Part shown: positions 31,328 to 43,621 of the stretch, one piece after another
Layout: each line of letters starts with the position of its first letter
Position numbering within the stretch: position 1 is the first letter of the stretch
From: Anthostomella pinea
Taxonomy: Eukaryota; Ascomycota; Sordariomycetes; Xylariales; Xylariaceae
Reading direction: 5' to 3'
DNA: 64,000 bases
Assembly: GCA_963556695.1 (NCBI GenBank)
Contig: CAUWAG010000008.1
Coordinates: forward strand, 186,001 to 250,000
The notes under the pieces: generated by a model
Databases searched by the model: none
The model's input: only the letters and a program-made list of their open reading frames with translations
Told to the model about the DNA's origin: nothing
Program-made: the position numbers and the translations under genes

Positions 31328-34163
31328 AGGTGTACTTTGACATTGTCAGCTGAACCAACTGTGACCCTTACGTGACCGCGCGGCCTGGTTTCCCCAGCTG
31401 CATCGTTACCAACGGGCCAACGTGTCCCGCCCATTGCGTTTCGTTTGCCACCCTAGGCCAGCCAACCATGCAAAAATGAGAGCTGAAGTAGGCGCTGAAA
31501 CGCCCCGGACACCCTCCAGGGTTAGCAGAGCCAAAGACGTCGTAGCCTGCCGACGGGAGCGCCGAAAGCGCCCTGGAGGGAGAAGTCAAGCAGGCAAGCC
31601 GGATTGGGGGCCGAATATGAATATACTCGTGCCGCCGTACGTTATGCGAGAGAGCGCCTGAGTCCAATTCGTGTTGACGGTCGGTCGTACGACCTGAGCG
31701 CTGTCTACGTGTTGCTGGCTTTGACGAGGCCACGATGTATCGATGTCGGAACTCTTCGCGAGCAGTCATCGCAGTGGTGAGGCCGTTGACAAGGTGGCGG
31801 ACAGGACACTGATTAATAACGCTGGGAGCACGGCGTAGTCCGGGTCCTCAGCCTCAGAAGTGGAACTGCATTCATGTGTACTGCCCCTGCTGCAGCCTGC
31901 AGCCTGCAGGCGACCAGGACGGCCAGTTCACAGCCCCAAGAAGACCCTCAGCGCTTACCAAAACGCGGGTTTGCTTCGAAAGAAGAACGTAGTGAGAGGT
32001 GAGAGAGCTGCTTCGCCTCGATACAAGACATTCTACAGACCCTTCGTCGCCAAGGGCCCGTTGTCCAGGCCATTGGTGTTTCGTACCCGGGAGAGCTTCC
32101 ATCTGACAGGCAAGGATACAAGGTCCAGATCCAGCCAGTCGTCCGATGGGAGATTCAGAGTCAACCTACCTTAGCGTAGGGCTGATTTTGACTGCCCGGT
32201 GTGGGGCACGGGGTTCAGTCTGCGAGTCTGATCATGAGATCGTGATAGCCTGATAGTCCACTTGGGAGCTGAGTCGCGGGGGAGTTCAGCTGCAAAATCT
32301 GCTATCAGATAGCATCGGTTGCCTCCCGGACAAGCCTGCCTCATGCAGCGGACTTCTAAGCATGTCAGCGGGCTAATCGAGATGGGTGCACTCCGCCAGG
32401 CTGTCGCATTTGGGGGCCGCGGAAGATCCCTCACAAGCTTGCCATTGGGTGTCACGAGCAAGCACGTCGGGGCAGAGCTGGGTGAAAGCACCAAATGCTG
32501 TCAGCACTCTGATCGCCCAGCCGACCGATGAGGAATGGAATGCCGCATGATTGAGAAAGAGCCGACGTCGATGGTGCTGACGCACACGGCTATGTTTCGC
32601 GACTTCGACTCTTCTCTACATGTAGATGACACCACATCAGCACGCACATGCATACGTACGCAATGAAGGGCGTGGTGCGCGTCAGATGCTCAAGTCTAGG
32701 CGTTTTCGATGAGTCGTGGCGAGAGACAAGTACTTGAATGGGTACAGAAGCAACCAACGGCGGGGAGACAATGCGATTATCAAATAACCTCGTCAAAACT
32801 GGTTGAGTCGTGACACGCAACACGAATGAGGCGCGAATCCTTCATCATGCGGTGGAATACCAACGGAGCTGCAATGAACGGACTCTGAGACAAATGAAGC
32901 AGGAAAGGCTACGTTCTTGCATTCCCCCTTTTCAGGAGTATATAACCAAGAAAATACCATATATGTATCACTGTAGCAAGGTGGACTCTTGTAATGGTGT
33001 CAAGCTCCTCTAATCGATATCGCACGTGATGAACCTGATTTAGGCAGGCAATGCTTTTTTCCCCTCTGGTCTTCAGAACTTCCCGGGAGCAACACCATCG
33101 ACCATTTCAGGTTGGATGGCAAACAAGTCGTCGCGTAAGTCCAGGCCTCCCCGCCGCGCACGTGTCCGGGGTGCCATTCTAGAGAGCATCGTTCCAGATC
33201 TTCAACTCTTGTTTCGCCGCGGCTGCGGCTGTTCAATGTCGTGCTGAGGTGTTGGGCCGGCTGGGGCTTGGTTTGTCCAATGGCCAATCCCACACGACGT
33301 TCCCGTCAGGGATCCATTGACCATTCTTCTCCCGGGGTTGTCCGTCCTCTTCACGCCCTTGCAGCAGCAGCGCTGCCGGCGAAATGGCTGTGCCCTCCAC
33401 AATCGTCCGCAGAGTCCCATGACATTGGAGGAGCATGTGAGCTGATGGATTGGCGGGATGGTAAGACGCGGCATGACGGAGCTGTCCAACTGCACTGCAC
33501 TGCAATGCACGTCACACCTCTCTAGCTATCCGCATTGGTTGCTGCTGGACGAACCGCAGTACGCTCACCTACAGCAACGGCGTGTTGCGAAGTCGCATGC
33601 GATCGGAGCTGTACGTGTGGGAGCATCGCAGGAAACGAAACGGCGCGGCGCCGCAGCTGTGAGTCAACTCGGTGAAGGTAGGAGATCTGTCTTAGATCGA
33701 AGAGACCACGGATCTCATCATGCGTCGGGATCCGCAGGTGACTGTCATCCCTCTAGTTGTTCTCCTATTCTCAATGCTCCTCTTCCTACTCCGTCATGGG
33801 CTTGTCTCAGTCTGTGCGTAGTGGCCAGATTTCGCGGTTCGCAGAACGTCAAAACCGTGTACAATGACGATGTAGGATTCTTTGGGATCGGCGTTTATTT
33901 TTACTTGCTGTATGGAGCAACGTCCCGCCCACCCCTCTACGTACTGTTACTATGTACAGTACCTTCTTTGACTGACGAGGGATTTTGGAACAGGTGATGC
34001 CATTTGGCTGTTGGCGTCTCATCACAAATATTGTTTCGAATACATTCGCTACCCTCGAGTGAGTGGTTGCCGTGGTCTTTCAGCTGGGTTCCCTCAATCG
34101 AAGCAATGCTACTCCGTTGACCTTGCAACTGCGCCATTATGCTGCATGTCAAGCCACACGCAG

Positions 34164-34201
<38 letters not shown>

Positions 34202-34698
34202 CCCCAGCAAGCAGGGTCACTCAGCCGTCGGTCAGTGTGTCTGTCTCCCCCCCAGGCTGCAGTACCCAGCCAGGCTGCGCCGCATGGCTGTGAGGTCCAA
34301 TTGATTATTGGTCATGTTTCACTGCACCTTTCCCTTCTGGTATGCTCCCGAACGGCAGAAATGATTCATCGGCCCTCCCAGAAACACCCCAGTTTCTACC
34401 GGGGTATACGTGGGTAAAGGGAGGTAACATTGAACCCTGGCATATTGCGCGCAGCACCCCCGTACTACAAAAAAAGTCCTGCTCCTGTCACCCTGTATGC
34501 CCATCCTGCTACTTAAGCCATTGAAGCTCCTACTCCAATCTCATCGAAGCCCTTGCCCACCTCACCCAGCTATAAGCATCTTGTTATTACCCCTTCACTT
34601 TCCTCTAGGACTACGGTGAATGTACTTAAACCTTCCACTTCCCAGCCCAGCCAAGTACACATCCGAATCCCCATCACTACGCAGAGCACCCACGACAC
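31328..34698. other. Long stretch without recognised genes
   Basis: Many short overlapping frames and no protein motif. The last part (about 33.5-34.7 kb) is pyrimidine-rich and probably promoter and leader of the 34.7-kb gene; it carries a CA microsatellite. Confidence 0.4.
34167..34198. repeat. (CA)16 microsatellite
   Basis: Uninterrupted CA dinucleotide run about 0.5 kb upstream of the 34.7-kb gene. Confidence 0.95.
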
Positions 34699-35934
34699 TT
34701 GAACTCTTCGTTCGACGACGACGCAGTGGCTTCTCAACCAAGAGTCATCATCAATAACACCTTCTACAACAACAAACATACGCGCGAGGCATCACTGCCC
34801 GTGCTTCGACAACCATCTGTAGACCCCTCGAGCGGGTTGGAAACCAACCACTCCATCCGCAGGACTCGTCCAAGACCTCAGATCGTTCAACCCAGCCCAC
34901 CGCGCATTAGACGCACCGAAACATTACCGACTGCCGCCATGTGCGAGACTCACGTCTACCCGCAGGTCCGTCCTGACGGACGCCTGGGGCGGTTCTCCCG
35001 ACACGAGCTCTGTTCCGATTCTTATAATGAGAAGCCATGCGGCCGCGTGCAAGAGTTCCAACATTCCAGCGAATACAGACACATGGAGCAGCTAAGTCCA
35101 TATGGGCAATTCCCGCCATCACCACCATTGTCTTCGCACTCGGCCTCGGACTCTGAACGATCGAGCAAGAGGCGGTCCGGAGTCTACACCAACGGCCAGA
35201 AAGTGCTCGACGTCAACCACAAGCGCTCACGCTCACCGCGACACGAGAGAAGCGGCCGCGTCGTCTACGTTGACAGCCCACCACTGTCGCGGACCCCACC
35301 ACGCCAATACACTCTTTCGCGCAGCATGCCGTCTAGCCCCAACGCCGATGAGAGATTTGGTACCCACCAACCCCGTTATCGCGAGCCCATTGTCGACGAG
35401 CGCGAGCGCGAGCGCCCCACGACGGCACACTTACGCCCCGCGATAAAAGTCGAGGTGATCAACGACCGTCCACAGAGGAGAAGCCACCACCGTCGAACTT
35501 CGTCTTCCAAGACCAGCTCGCGCGACAGTAGCGAAGAAGAGCGCCGACGCCGGGCCGAGAAGGCGGCCAAAGCTGAACGTGATGCCGATCGGGAGCTACA
35601 ACGAAACCTGGAAATTGCAAAAGCCAATCAAGCAATCGCCGGACGAAGCGCAATGCCATCAGCGCCTACACCACCAGCCCTGCGTTACCGGCGTGGGTCG
35701 GTGGTGATCGACCGAACCGACCACCTAGCAGCTGGAATGAACCAGCTCAACCTCGACCCTGAAGTGGAACGGCGCAGACTTGCGAGGCAAGCAGAGAAGA
35801 TCAAGCAACGCGAGGATGAGGCACAGGCGCAACGGCTCAAGGAGCGCCTGAACATTGGTCGCAGGAACACAGTTGGTTCTGCGTCGAAGCGACCAAAGGA
35901 ATACTACCCGACCTACGTTTACGGCTATGATTAG
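34699..35934 (+). CDS. Disordered, charged protein of unknown function
   Basis: Open frame of 411 codons ending in EYYPTYVYGYD. The N-terminal third (RVIINNTFYNN, then Pro/Arg-rich) and the middle are Ser/Arg/Pro-rich with RS-like and KRSRSPRH stretches. Residues about 275-315 (EEERRRRAEKAAKAERDAD) and 350-390 form two charged, probably coiled helices, followed by LNIGRRNTVGSASKR. The frame opens with TTG, not ATG; the first in-frame ATG is at 34939 and would drop the well-composed RVIINNTFYNN part. An unseen 5' exon or a non-AUG start is therefore likely. An ATG at 34620 opens a different frame. The SR-like composition suggests a nuclear or RNA-related role, but that is only inference; the family is not recognised. 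Confidence 0.65.
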   Translation: MNSSFDDDAVASQPRVIINNTFYNNKHTREASLPVLRQPSVDPSSGLETNHSIRRTRPRPQIVQPSPPRIRRTETLPTAAMCETHVYPQVRPDGRLGRFSRHELCSDSYNEKPCGRVQEFQHSSEYRHMEQLSPYGQFPPSPPLSSHSASDSERSSKRRSGVYTNGQKVLDVNHKRSRSPRHERSGRVVYVDSPPLSRTPPRQYTLSRSMPSSPNADERFGTHQPRYREPIVDERERERPTTAHLRPAIKVEVINDRPQRRSHHRRTSSSKTSSRDSSEEERRRRAEKAAKAERDADRELQRNLEIAKANQAIAGRSAMPSAPTPPALRYRRGSVVIDRTDHLAAGMNQLNLDPEVERRRLARQAEKIKQREDEAQAQRLKERLNIGRRNTVGSASKRPKEYYPTYVYGYD

Positions 35935-38900
35935 AGGATGCAGTGAGGCAGTCAGGGGGATAGGATAGATGGCAAGGCGTTGTTTGAATTGGGGATACGA
36001 TTGGGACTACAATGGCTTGGATCTAGATACCAATTATACCAACTGGGCTTTGAGCCAGTGTGAGATGTTGTTTACATTACCTGTTGGGGGGAAGATAGGA
36101 TAGCAAAACCTTAACATGTATATGCCCTCAACCTTTGACCGCTTCTACGTGCCCTATCGGGGTGTTTCTGCCAGCCCAATACAAGCCTCTCAATTGCCAA
36201 ACCACGACTCATTGTCGCGATAGCTTCAATTCGTCAATGCCAGAGGAGTCAATCATCATAGCCCCTCCAATATCGAAAATCACGCTCTTTTTTTTTTCCA
36301 TCTCCCCACCAACAATTGTGCGACGACCCCGCCAGATCGCCGTGGGGTCACCTTTGTCTCGAAAATCTCCCGCATGGGCATTGGCGATCCGTATCCGCTC
36401 ACCTCGAATCGTCGGGATTGAGAAGCAGGCTGCAGCTTGCACAGCCACAGACACCCTGACTGCTGCTGCCTGCTCGATCACACCATCGATGCACCCGGAC
36501 AGCCGGACAGCTCTGGTCATTCGCGATAAGCAGACTGGCAGACCAGCTGATAGGGCCAGGCAGCCGTCTGGTGGCAGCCCTCTATGCGCGAAAGAGAAGA
36601 TGACTTCCCGCCGGTACAAGTCCTAGACCGTCCCACTCCCTCCCTCCCTCACCGTGATCCGGTAACGGTATAGCGCCATCGCTCTTCTCCCTACCGTCGT
36701 ACCCGGCGTGCGTAGACGGCAGGACGGGAGGTCCTACCATTGGCTAGGACTATGCTACGCCGTTAGGCAGATCTAGGACTTTTTACCTTACCCACTATCC
36801 ACCAGCTCATCGGGGTGGGGGAAGAGGAGAATGCAGTCATTCGGCCTGGTGTATGAGGCATCGCGCGGTCGCCCACCCCACTCGCTCGCTCGCTCCAGGC
36901 AGCCGGTGGCGATATACACTTGCATACCTACACCGCGCTCGAGGACCTAGATCTCGCATTGCATGACATCCATGGCGGCATCGAACTATAGACCACGGAT
37001 AAGGAGACGATTGCGGGAGCCTGCTGCACCTCCAGCTCGACATGGATCAAGCAGCACCAACGGCTGCCGAGCCAAGGACGCGTCAATAAGCCAGGTAGAC
37101 GTTTACTGTGCTTCGTAGGTATGCACACCGATTCCGGAAGTCGGTGAATAGACGGGATCAGATCAGATCAGATCATGCCACCCTCCACCGGTTTTCACAC
37201 TTGTTGTTTGCAAACCACACACGCGATACCGTGGTAAGGTCGGTGCATAGCCGACTGCGGACCCGGCGTGTGACTCGACACAGCCCATTGACAGCCACAG
37301 CCCACCCACATGCATACAACTTATCTCGTACAGCACGGAAGCTCCGTTCTTTATTGCGATACAGGCCCTCGAGCTTAAAGAGCTTCATAATCAAAAGGGG
37401 CGTATTTTTTATCGGTACAAGACGACATCGAAAGGAGCATACCTGACTTCCGTTCTCCCTTAACACAAAGAACGGGTTCAAGGAAATTTCACAGTTGTAC
37501 ATGGCACAAAGCCATTGTGTACTGCTGTCTTTGGTTATAGATCCCATTCCGTCTCTCGTTATTTGTTATTGTTTTAATTAGCGTGGATCCTCGTTGCTGA
37601 CGAGAAGCACAAAGACAATGTCCCGTCAGGCAAGGGTGTGCCCGGGAGGGGAACTTGCTGGGCCGTTGAGTCATCGGTACGGAGTGCTATACGGCGGCCG
37701 CAGATGGTTTCTAGTGAGTGCCCATATTTCCTGTTGGTCGTCGGAGTGGGTCAATCCTCCGGAGACGGTTTTGCTCATCCGAGTCATTGGTCTCGGGCTA
37801 CCTCTTGGCATATATATATACGGTCTCGGATGCTTAAGTTGACAAGTAGCTTGATGGTCTATCCTCTGGTTGTGCGTAGGATGAGCCTATGACTCCAGTT
37901 CTAGTTCTGGAATATCTAGTGTCATGCTCTCCTGTTCCCTTCGTAACGTGCTATTTTCCTAGTAGTGTCTTACCTGCGGATAAAGGGTGTGGTCACATAT
38001 ATACCCGGGAGATGAGCTATCTAACCAGACCAAAACCGATGAGACTGTAGTGCTTAGTTGTGGCTCAGTCCTAAACGTTGCGTAGGTGCCCTGCTGTGCC
38101 GCCGCCTCAATTCCCAAGGAGAACAGATAATGCCCAAGAACTCCCATGCGTTAACAGCCCCGTGCCGGTGGCTTTCCCCCCTTTTCTTAGCTACTGAGTT
38201 CTACAAGCTCAAAATATCGCTGTTCAGCATATCGCCTCTGCTTGGATGTTTCGAGGCCTTCATGTCTGTGTAACGACTGCGAAACAACTTGTAGGTGGAC
38301 GATGAAGATTTCTGAACCACTTCCTTGCCACCGAGGTAACATGTCGGCACTAGACCTAGAAATTTACTAGAGCAAATGGCGATGTAGCTATGGTCAAGCT
38401 TCCCAGCACCTCCGTCATGTCGTGCTCGGAGATACGACGAGAGATGCGAAATTCGGCCTTCGCCCGATAGGGGGTGTCGGCACTATTCGCTACATCAACT
38501 CTGTAAGTAGAATACACCGAATTCAGGTCGCTAGAGGACTCTACCGATGCCTTAACCTTTCGTTACACACTCTGATTTCTCGGCGCATATATCACCCACT
38601 GGCAACGACAGAAGAGATACCGGTTTCGCTTTTAGTATAAAAAGACCCAAATTCGGTCTTCGACAGACCGCTTCAGTTATGCATCATCCAGGAGGGTTGT
38701 TAATCCAGTAAGCCCCATGACGTGCAACCTGGTTCGGATTACGGTCGGGCGAAGAAAATACATAAACCGCGTCCACACCAGTGCTAGTCGAGTAGTGATA
38801 AGTTTACCGAACGAAGACACATTAGCACAGTCTCGCTTCCACGAAGCCGCGACTGGTCACCCGCAAACGGGCAAAAGCCATTCACCAGCCATACCTCGGA

Positions 38901-39138
38901 CCCAGCTTCACCAAGCGCGGAGTCAACTCACACTCGTGGTCACATCGGCAGACTCAGTCCAAAGAAACATATGACAAACCCACACCCATTCTATTTCTTT
39001 TGGCACATTTGTAGACCAATTTACCAGCATTTTCTGTACGTTCAGATGTTTCCAAGGTGTTACTGGAACAGGTATGTATTAAATGTTTAGAGATTACATT
39101 AAGAGTTGAATATAACAGCACCGTTCTTCCATTATCCA
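35935..39138. other. Intergenic
   Basis: 3.2 kb without recognisable genes. It holds a (GATCA)4 repeat at 37156-37175 and a poly-T tract near 36288. A 136-codon minus frame (36619-36209) has no homology I recognise. Confidence 0.4.
37156..37175. repeat. (GATCA)4 short tandem repeat
   Basis: Four perfect 5-bp units. Confidence 0.9.
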
Positions 39139-41001
39139 TCAGAGCGTGATCCGCACCGTCTTAGCCATGCTAGGCGTACCCCTTTTGTTCAGAGCAAAGA
39201 CATAGTAGTGGCCCGGCAGCAGCTTGCCGCTGTCCTCAGGCAGCGCAATATCGTACGTGCTCCCGCCAGCCCGCTTGTGGCCCGTCAGCGGGATGCGGCG
39301 CTGATCGGTGTTTATCGGGTGCGTGGCAGTGCCGATGCGGACCAGCGCGAAGCTGACGCACGGGTTGCCCTCGACGTTGACCGTCAGCGTGCCGCCAACG
39401 GGCACGGCCGTCTCGGCGAGCGACGTGATCACGGGCCTGCGCGCTGCGGAGCCGTCGGCGTTGAACAGGTACGGCGGAGAGAAGATCTGGCCGTCGGCGT
39501 GGTTGACCGACGTATCACAGCCGGAGTCCGACGCGCCGGGCGTGCTGACGTAGCACATGCCACCGCCGCCGCTCCAAACCGTGCCGTCGGGAAGCAACAG
39601 GGACTCGGAGTGATAGTTGCGCGCCACGGCCTCGGGCGCCATCTTCGTCCACCGCTTGGTCTGCGGGTCTAACAGCTCGGGCGTCAGGATGCCGTCCGTG
39701 TCGGTGAAGACGAGCGACTTGCGCTGGCCGCCCGTGATGAGGATGGTTCCGTCGGGCAGCACGACCGCGTTGCTGAAGCCGCGCGGGTACGACATGTCGG
39801 CGACGCGCTCGACCTTGGATGCGGTGCCCGGCTCGCCGATCGTGGTAATGTGGGCGCTGGTGTAGGCCGCGCTCTTGTCGTAGTCCTGGGCGTCGCCAGC
39901 GCTGAAAATCTTGCCGTTCAGGGCGTCGTACATGACGTTGCTGGCACACATGGCATCTACTGTGTCGCGGACTCCGGCCTCTTTGACGGACCCGTCGCCC
40001 GTCGTGCCATACCAGTGCTGCGTCTTGCTGGGCCCGGCCTGGAACACCGATTCGTTGGACCAGCCGTACAGCCAGCCGTGGTTGTCCTCTCGCCAGATGC
40101 GTTCGTGGTCGGTAGTCAGCATGGGCTCGACCAAGGCGTCGTCGAGCAGGGTCCAGGCGTCAGTGGCAGGATCGTACACTTCTCCGTTCTTGCCACCCCG
40201 GCCGCCCGAATATGATCCACCGATGGTGAAGACGTTGCCGTTGGACAGGGTGGTCTGAGATTGGTAGCCGCGGGCAATCTCCATGACGGGACCCTCGGTG
40301 AATGCGTTGGTGGCGGGGTTGTAGAAGCTCGTCTTGTCGGCGTCGGAGCCGCCGGTGATGAGGATGCGGCCGTCCTCCAGCGAACTGATGCCCGGACAGA
40401 ACATGTCGTGGTGCGTGTTCGTCACGGTCAGCGCCGACGTGGCGCCGGTCTTGAAGTTGTAGTCGGCGAACTGCGTGTAGCCAGACTCGCCACCGAAGGT
40501 GGTGTCGCCCCAGCTGGAAAAGACCAACATGCGAGAGGCCTCGGGGAATTCGGGTACGATATAGGCGGTGACGGGAATCACGGGCAGTCTGATAATGTCG
40601 GTCCAGCTGCCCTGCTTGGCGACGTCGATGGTTGCCTCGACTTGGATGGTCGTGAATTGGTCGTTCACCTTCCAGAGCAGAGTGGCCTCATTGTAGGTGT
40701 CCTTGACGTGGCAGACCTTCCCCTTGGTATCGAAGACGGCCTTCTCGCAGCCGTCCGTCTGCGCACACTTCTTGGCGCAAGCATCCACGTCGGCTACCCC
40801 GTCGATAATCTGGTTGCTGGTGCCTACGAAGTCTGTGTCGGGACAGATGCGGTACTTCGTGTCGTAGTCCGCCATCTTCACTGGGCATTTGGCGAGGCTT
40901 GTGCCTGTGGCCATGACGTCTTGCCTCTTGATGGCAGCAGCGTTCCCGCCTGCGATACATAGGAAAGAGGCAGAAGCCTTGAGAACATCGACGCGGACCA
41001 T
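39139..41001 (-). CDS. Secreted PAN-domain copper-radical oxidase (AA5_2, galactose-oxidase family)
   Basis: Single-exon ORF, 620 aa from the ATG at 41001; the open frame continues upstream, but only from a TTG. A signal peptide (about residues 1-23) is followed by a PAN/Apple-like cysteine domain (six Cys from 39 to 97), then a beta-propeller with Kelch-like LITGG / TIGGS repeats. Active-site residues of galactose oxidase are all present: Cys202 (HHDMFCPG) and Tyr246 (ARGYQSQ) for the thioether radical cofactor, Tyr463-His464 (RNYHSES) and His561 (THPINTDQRR) for copper. The position of galactose oxidase Trp290 is Tyr264 (GGSYSGG). A PAN domain with a non-Trp residue there fits AA5_2 alcohol or aryl-alcohol oxidases rather than true galactose oxidase (inference). 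Two-electron oxidation of a primary alcohol to aldehyde with release of H2O2, extracellular. The gene is intact. Confidence 0.88.
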   Translation of the reverse strand: MVRVDVLKASASFLCIAGGNAAAIKRQDVMATGTSLAKCPVKMADYDTKYRICPDTDFVGTSNQIIDGVADVDACAKKCAQTDGCEKAVFDTKGKVCHVKDTYNEATLLWKVNDQFTTIQVEATIDVAKQGSWTDIIRLPVIPVTAYIVPEFPEASRMLVFSSWGDTTFGGESGYTQFADYNFKTGATSALTVTNTHHDMFCPGISSLEDGRILITGGSDADKTSFYNPATNAFTEGPVMEIARGYQSQTTLSNGNVFTIGGSYSGGRGGKNGEVYDPATDAWTLLDDALVEPMLTTDHERIWREDNHGWLYGWSNESVFQAGPSKTQHWYGTTGDGSVKEAGVRDTVDAMCASNVMYDALNGKIFSAGDAQDYDKSAAYTSAHITTIGEPGTASKVERVADMSYPRGFSNAVVLPDGTILITGGQRKSLVFTDTDGILTPELLDPQTKRWTKMAPEAVARNYHSESLLLPDGTVWSGGGGMCYVSTPGASDSGCDTSVNHADGQIFSPPYLFNADGSAARRPVITSLAETAVPVGGTLTVNVEGNPCVSFALVRIGTATHPINTDQRRIPLTGHKRAGGSTYDIALPEDSGKLLPGHYYVFALNKRGTPSMAKTVRITL

Positions 41002-43466
41002 GCTGTCGGTTGATAAACCAGCAGTCCACGATGGAAGAGGATGATGAACGAGAATAAAGGATCGACTGAGTTGAGTATAGTAAGATGACTTCAAATCGAA
41101 GTCTATTAAGAAACGAGGGACTGTTCAAACGAATGACGACAGAAACAAGGGAGGGGGGCCAGAGAGCGGCCTACAGTGCAGGAACGCAGAACGAACAGCC
41201 GGGAGGAAAAATGCCATCTGATATACCGTATAGGCCTTGCTGGTAGAAACCCGTAAACTGAATCACGAACCTGATTCATGGCCGACCCCTGCGGTCCCAT
41301 ATGCAAACTTCAGGCACGATGTATCTCAACACGGGTAACAATTCAGTGTTGGGCAAGTTGCCAGACCCGACTATCCGCGTTGACGGGCCCGAGCGGCTAA
41401 GAGTAAGTGGGCACAATCTGCATCTTATTCTCCGGCTTGCCGAGTAGAGCAGAACTATTTCTCCGGTGCGTACTTTGCTTGCAACTACTCCTCCGCCACG
41501 CGAAATTGGTCTTCTGCTTTGCACGATCCTACAAGAACCAATAACAACATCTTCGACTAGGTAGGCCAAAGTCTGTGCTGGTCGGCCGGCATGTTGGTTC
41601 ATGCTAAGTCGAATTCTTTTGGTTCGGGATGCAGGTGCCAAGACAGCAGTGGAATGGTCCGATCCAGTGGGGCATGGCCAGGAACACGGAATGGCCAGGG
41701 GCTCGATAGGGGCAGACAGGGGCAAAAGGGGGGCCGCTTTGACCCCCAGTAAACGGTGAGCCGAGCCTCTCCCACGTTACCCCCACGTGGGTCGGACCGG
41801 GTTTACAACCGCTTTGTCCTCCATCACGGCCCGCAAGATATGCCAAACCATGTAATATTCTCTCTATTAAGAGACATTGAGACCCGTTCATTGCACCAAG
41901 GTTCGACAGCAGGAGCAGCCTGGAGTTGTGCTTCTCGGAACTGGGACATTGTAGAATTGTAGCACTCCATTCACGTCGTAAGCGTTTCCGACGCACGTGG
42001 TACTAACGTATCCTTTCTCGAGAGGCCCAATGGCCGAAGCAACAGACAAAGGTGTAGGCCCGCGGCGCGATCTTGCAGACCGTCGTCATCATGATCTCCA
42101 GCAGCTTGATTAGATAACACACTCTGCCATGATCTGGTCGAGAGTGATCAAATCCGACGAAAGGAACTCGTTCACATTGTCATGTTTGATTATCCATGGG
42201 CAAGAAAGGGTTGGAAGGTAGCCCAAAGTTACTTTTACCGGTAGTGCCTCGCATACCCTAAAGACTGATCAAGAACCTCTCAAGAAGCTTGACCGAAGGA
42301 CTTGTACATCTATTTCGGCAGAGGAGCCCGTGGCACTCATTACGGCGAATGGGTTTGGAAGTTGAGGTGCTGCGACACTGTCTCATCTTAGTATCTTCCA
42401 CTTCCCTCCGCCTCCTGAATATGAGTCACGTATAAATATGTCACTCGGGACGTAACAGCGAATACCTCGTCTCCGCGTAGCTGGGTTTGTGCAGGTTCCA
42501 ATGCAGAAGGTGCTGTTTTGCTCAGTCTGGTCCGAGAGCTTCTTCGGATTGTGGGCACGAACCAGTACTTGCAGACGAGAAGTGAAATCAAGTCTAAAGC
42601 ACCATGAGGCCTATGCGGACACCAATGCCTGCGAAGTTGCTATCAGGGGAAGGACTTACTCATCTGCGGATTGATTGCCGTGTTCGTAAAGTACAATTGT
42701 CAGCTTTGTTTTCGAATATCTCGTTGCATTGCTCGGCACTGACGCGGTAATTCGGCTCCGTACAGACTGATAATGCTGTAACGGGTTCTTGTTGAAGTAT
42801 TCAGGGCTGTCGTGAGGAGTCAAACCGTGGCATACGATAAGAAGGTATCTACATGAGGAAGGGAGTCAGAGCTCAGTGGAGGTTTGCAAGATACCCTGAA
42901 CAAACTTGCAGAAAGGCGACGGAGATTCTCGGTAGCAATCCCCATCAGTTCCACGTCATGCGCACCTTACATCTTGCACATGAGACCTGCGGCGAACATT
43001 GTCGGGGATTATGCTGCCGGCTCGTTAGCGTTATAAATTGCGCGGCAATACATTTCGTCTCGGACCGGGGTCAAACTTCGTGCCTACTCTTGCGTGGTAG
43101 CGAACCAAAGCAGTTGTGCTTTTCGCAGGTTTTGATGCTGTTGCCTGTATCGCATGCCGTCGAAGGCGTTACCTTTCCCTTATACCGCGAAAATAGGTAG
43201 GCCTATGAAAATTGGTAGGTGTGGCTGTTTGCGTCTCCTTCGAAGATTGCTGCTGTTGCTCATAGGGCAAGCGTGCGTCAGGAAGTGATATGTAGTACAA
43301 GAACACGCCTGGCAGAATAGTAACGCTGACTCTGTTTCAGTACGAAGTCGTGAATATGCAGTTACAAGTATCCTAGTCTGATCGGGGGTCCCTTGTGGAG
43401 AAAACACCGCCCATCACGTCATATAGCTCAATTAGGTATTTTGGTAGGGGACATGTCGTTAACATC
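41002..43466. other. Intergenic
   Basis: Upstream of the AA5_2 oxidase; a GTATATC element near 41221 could be its TATA region. The rest shows no gene. It ends at the TA target site of the transposon. Confidence 0.4.
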
Positions 43467-43468
43467 TA

Positions 43469-43562
43469 CCATCCGACCCCCCGAACCGGCACACCCCCAC
43501 TACCGGCACAGCCAAACCCCGCCACCACCACCAAAAGACCCCCCTACTCACTTACACGCATT
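43469..43562. repeat. Left terminal inverted repeat
   Basis: G/C-skewed arm with CCACCACCACC and ACTCACTTACACG blocks that recur inverted at the other end. Confidence 0.85.
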
Positions 43563-43621
43563 TGAGGCTGTATAGGGTCAAAAAAATCAGCAAAATTATC
43601 ATTCTGTGGTGTTTTGGCTGC

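Noticed and set aside
36209..36619. 136-aa minus-strand frame
   Set aside because: No motif, no codon bias, and ends in a poly-T region; treated as chance.
40261..40962. 233-codon plus-strand frame
   Set aside because: Antisense shadow of the GC-rich AA5_2 oxidase gene; its residues follow the complementary codons and show no motif.
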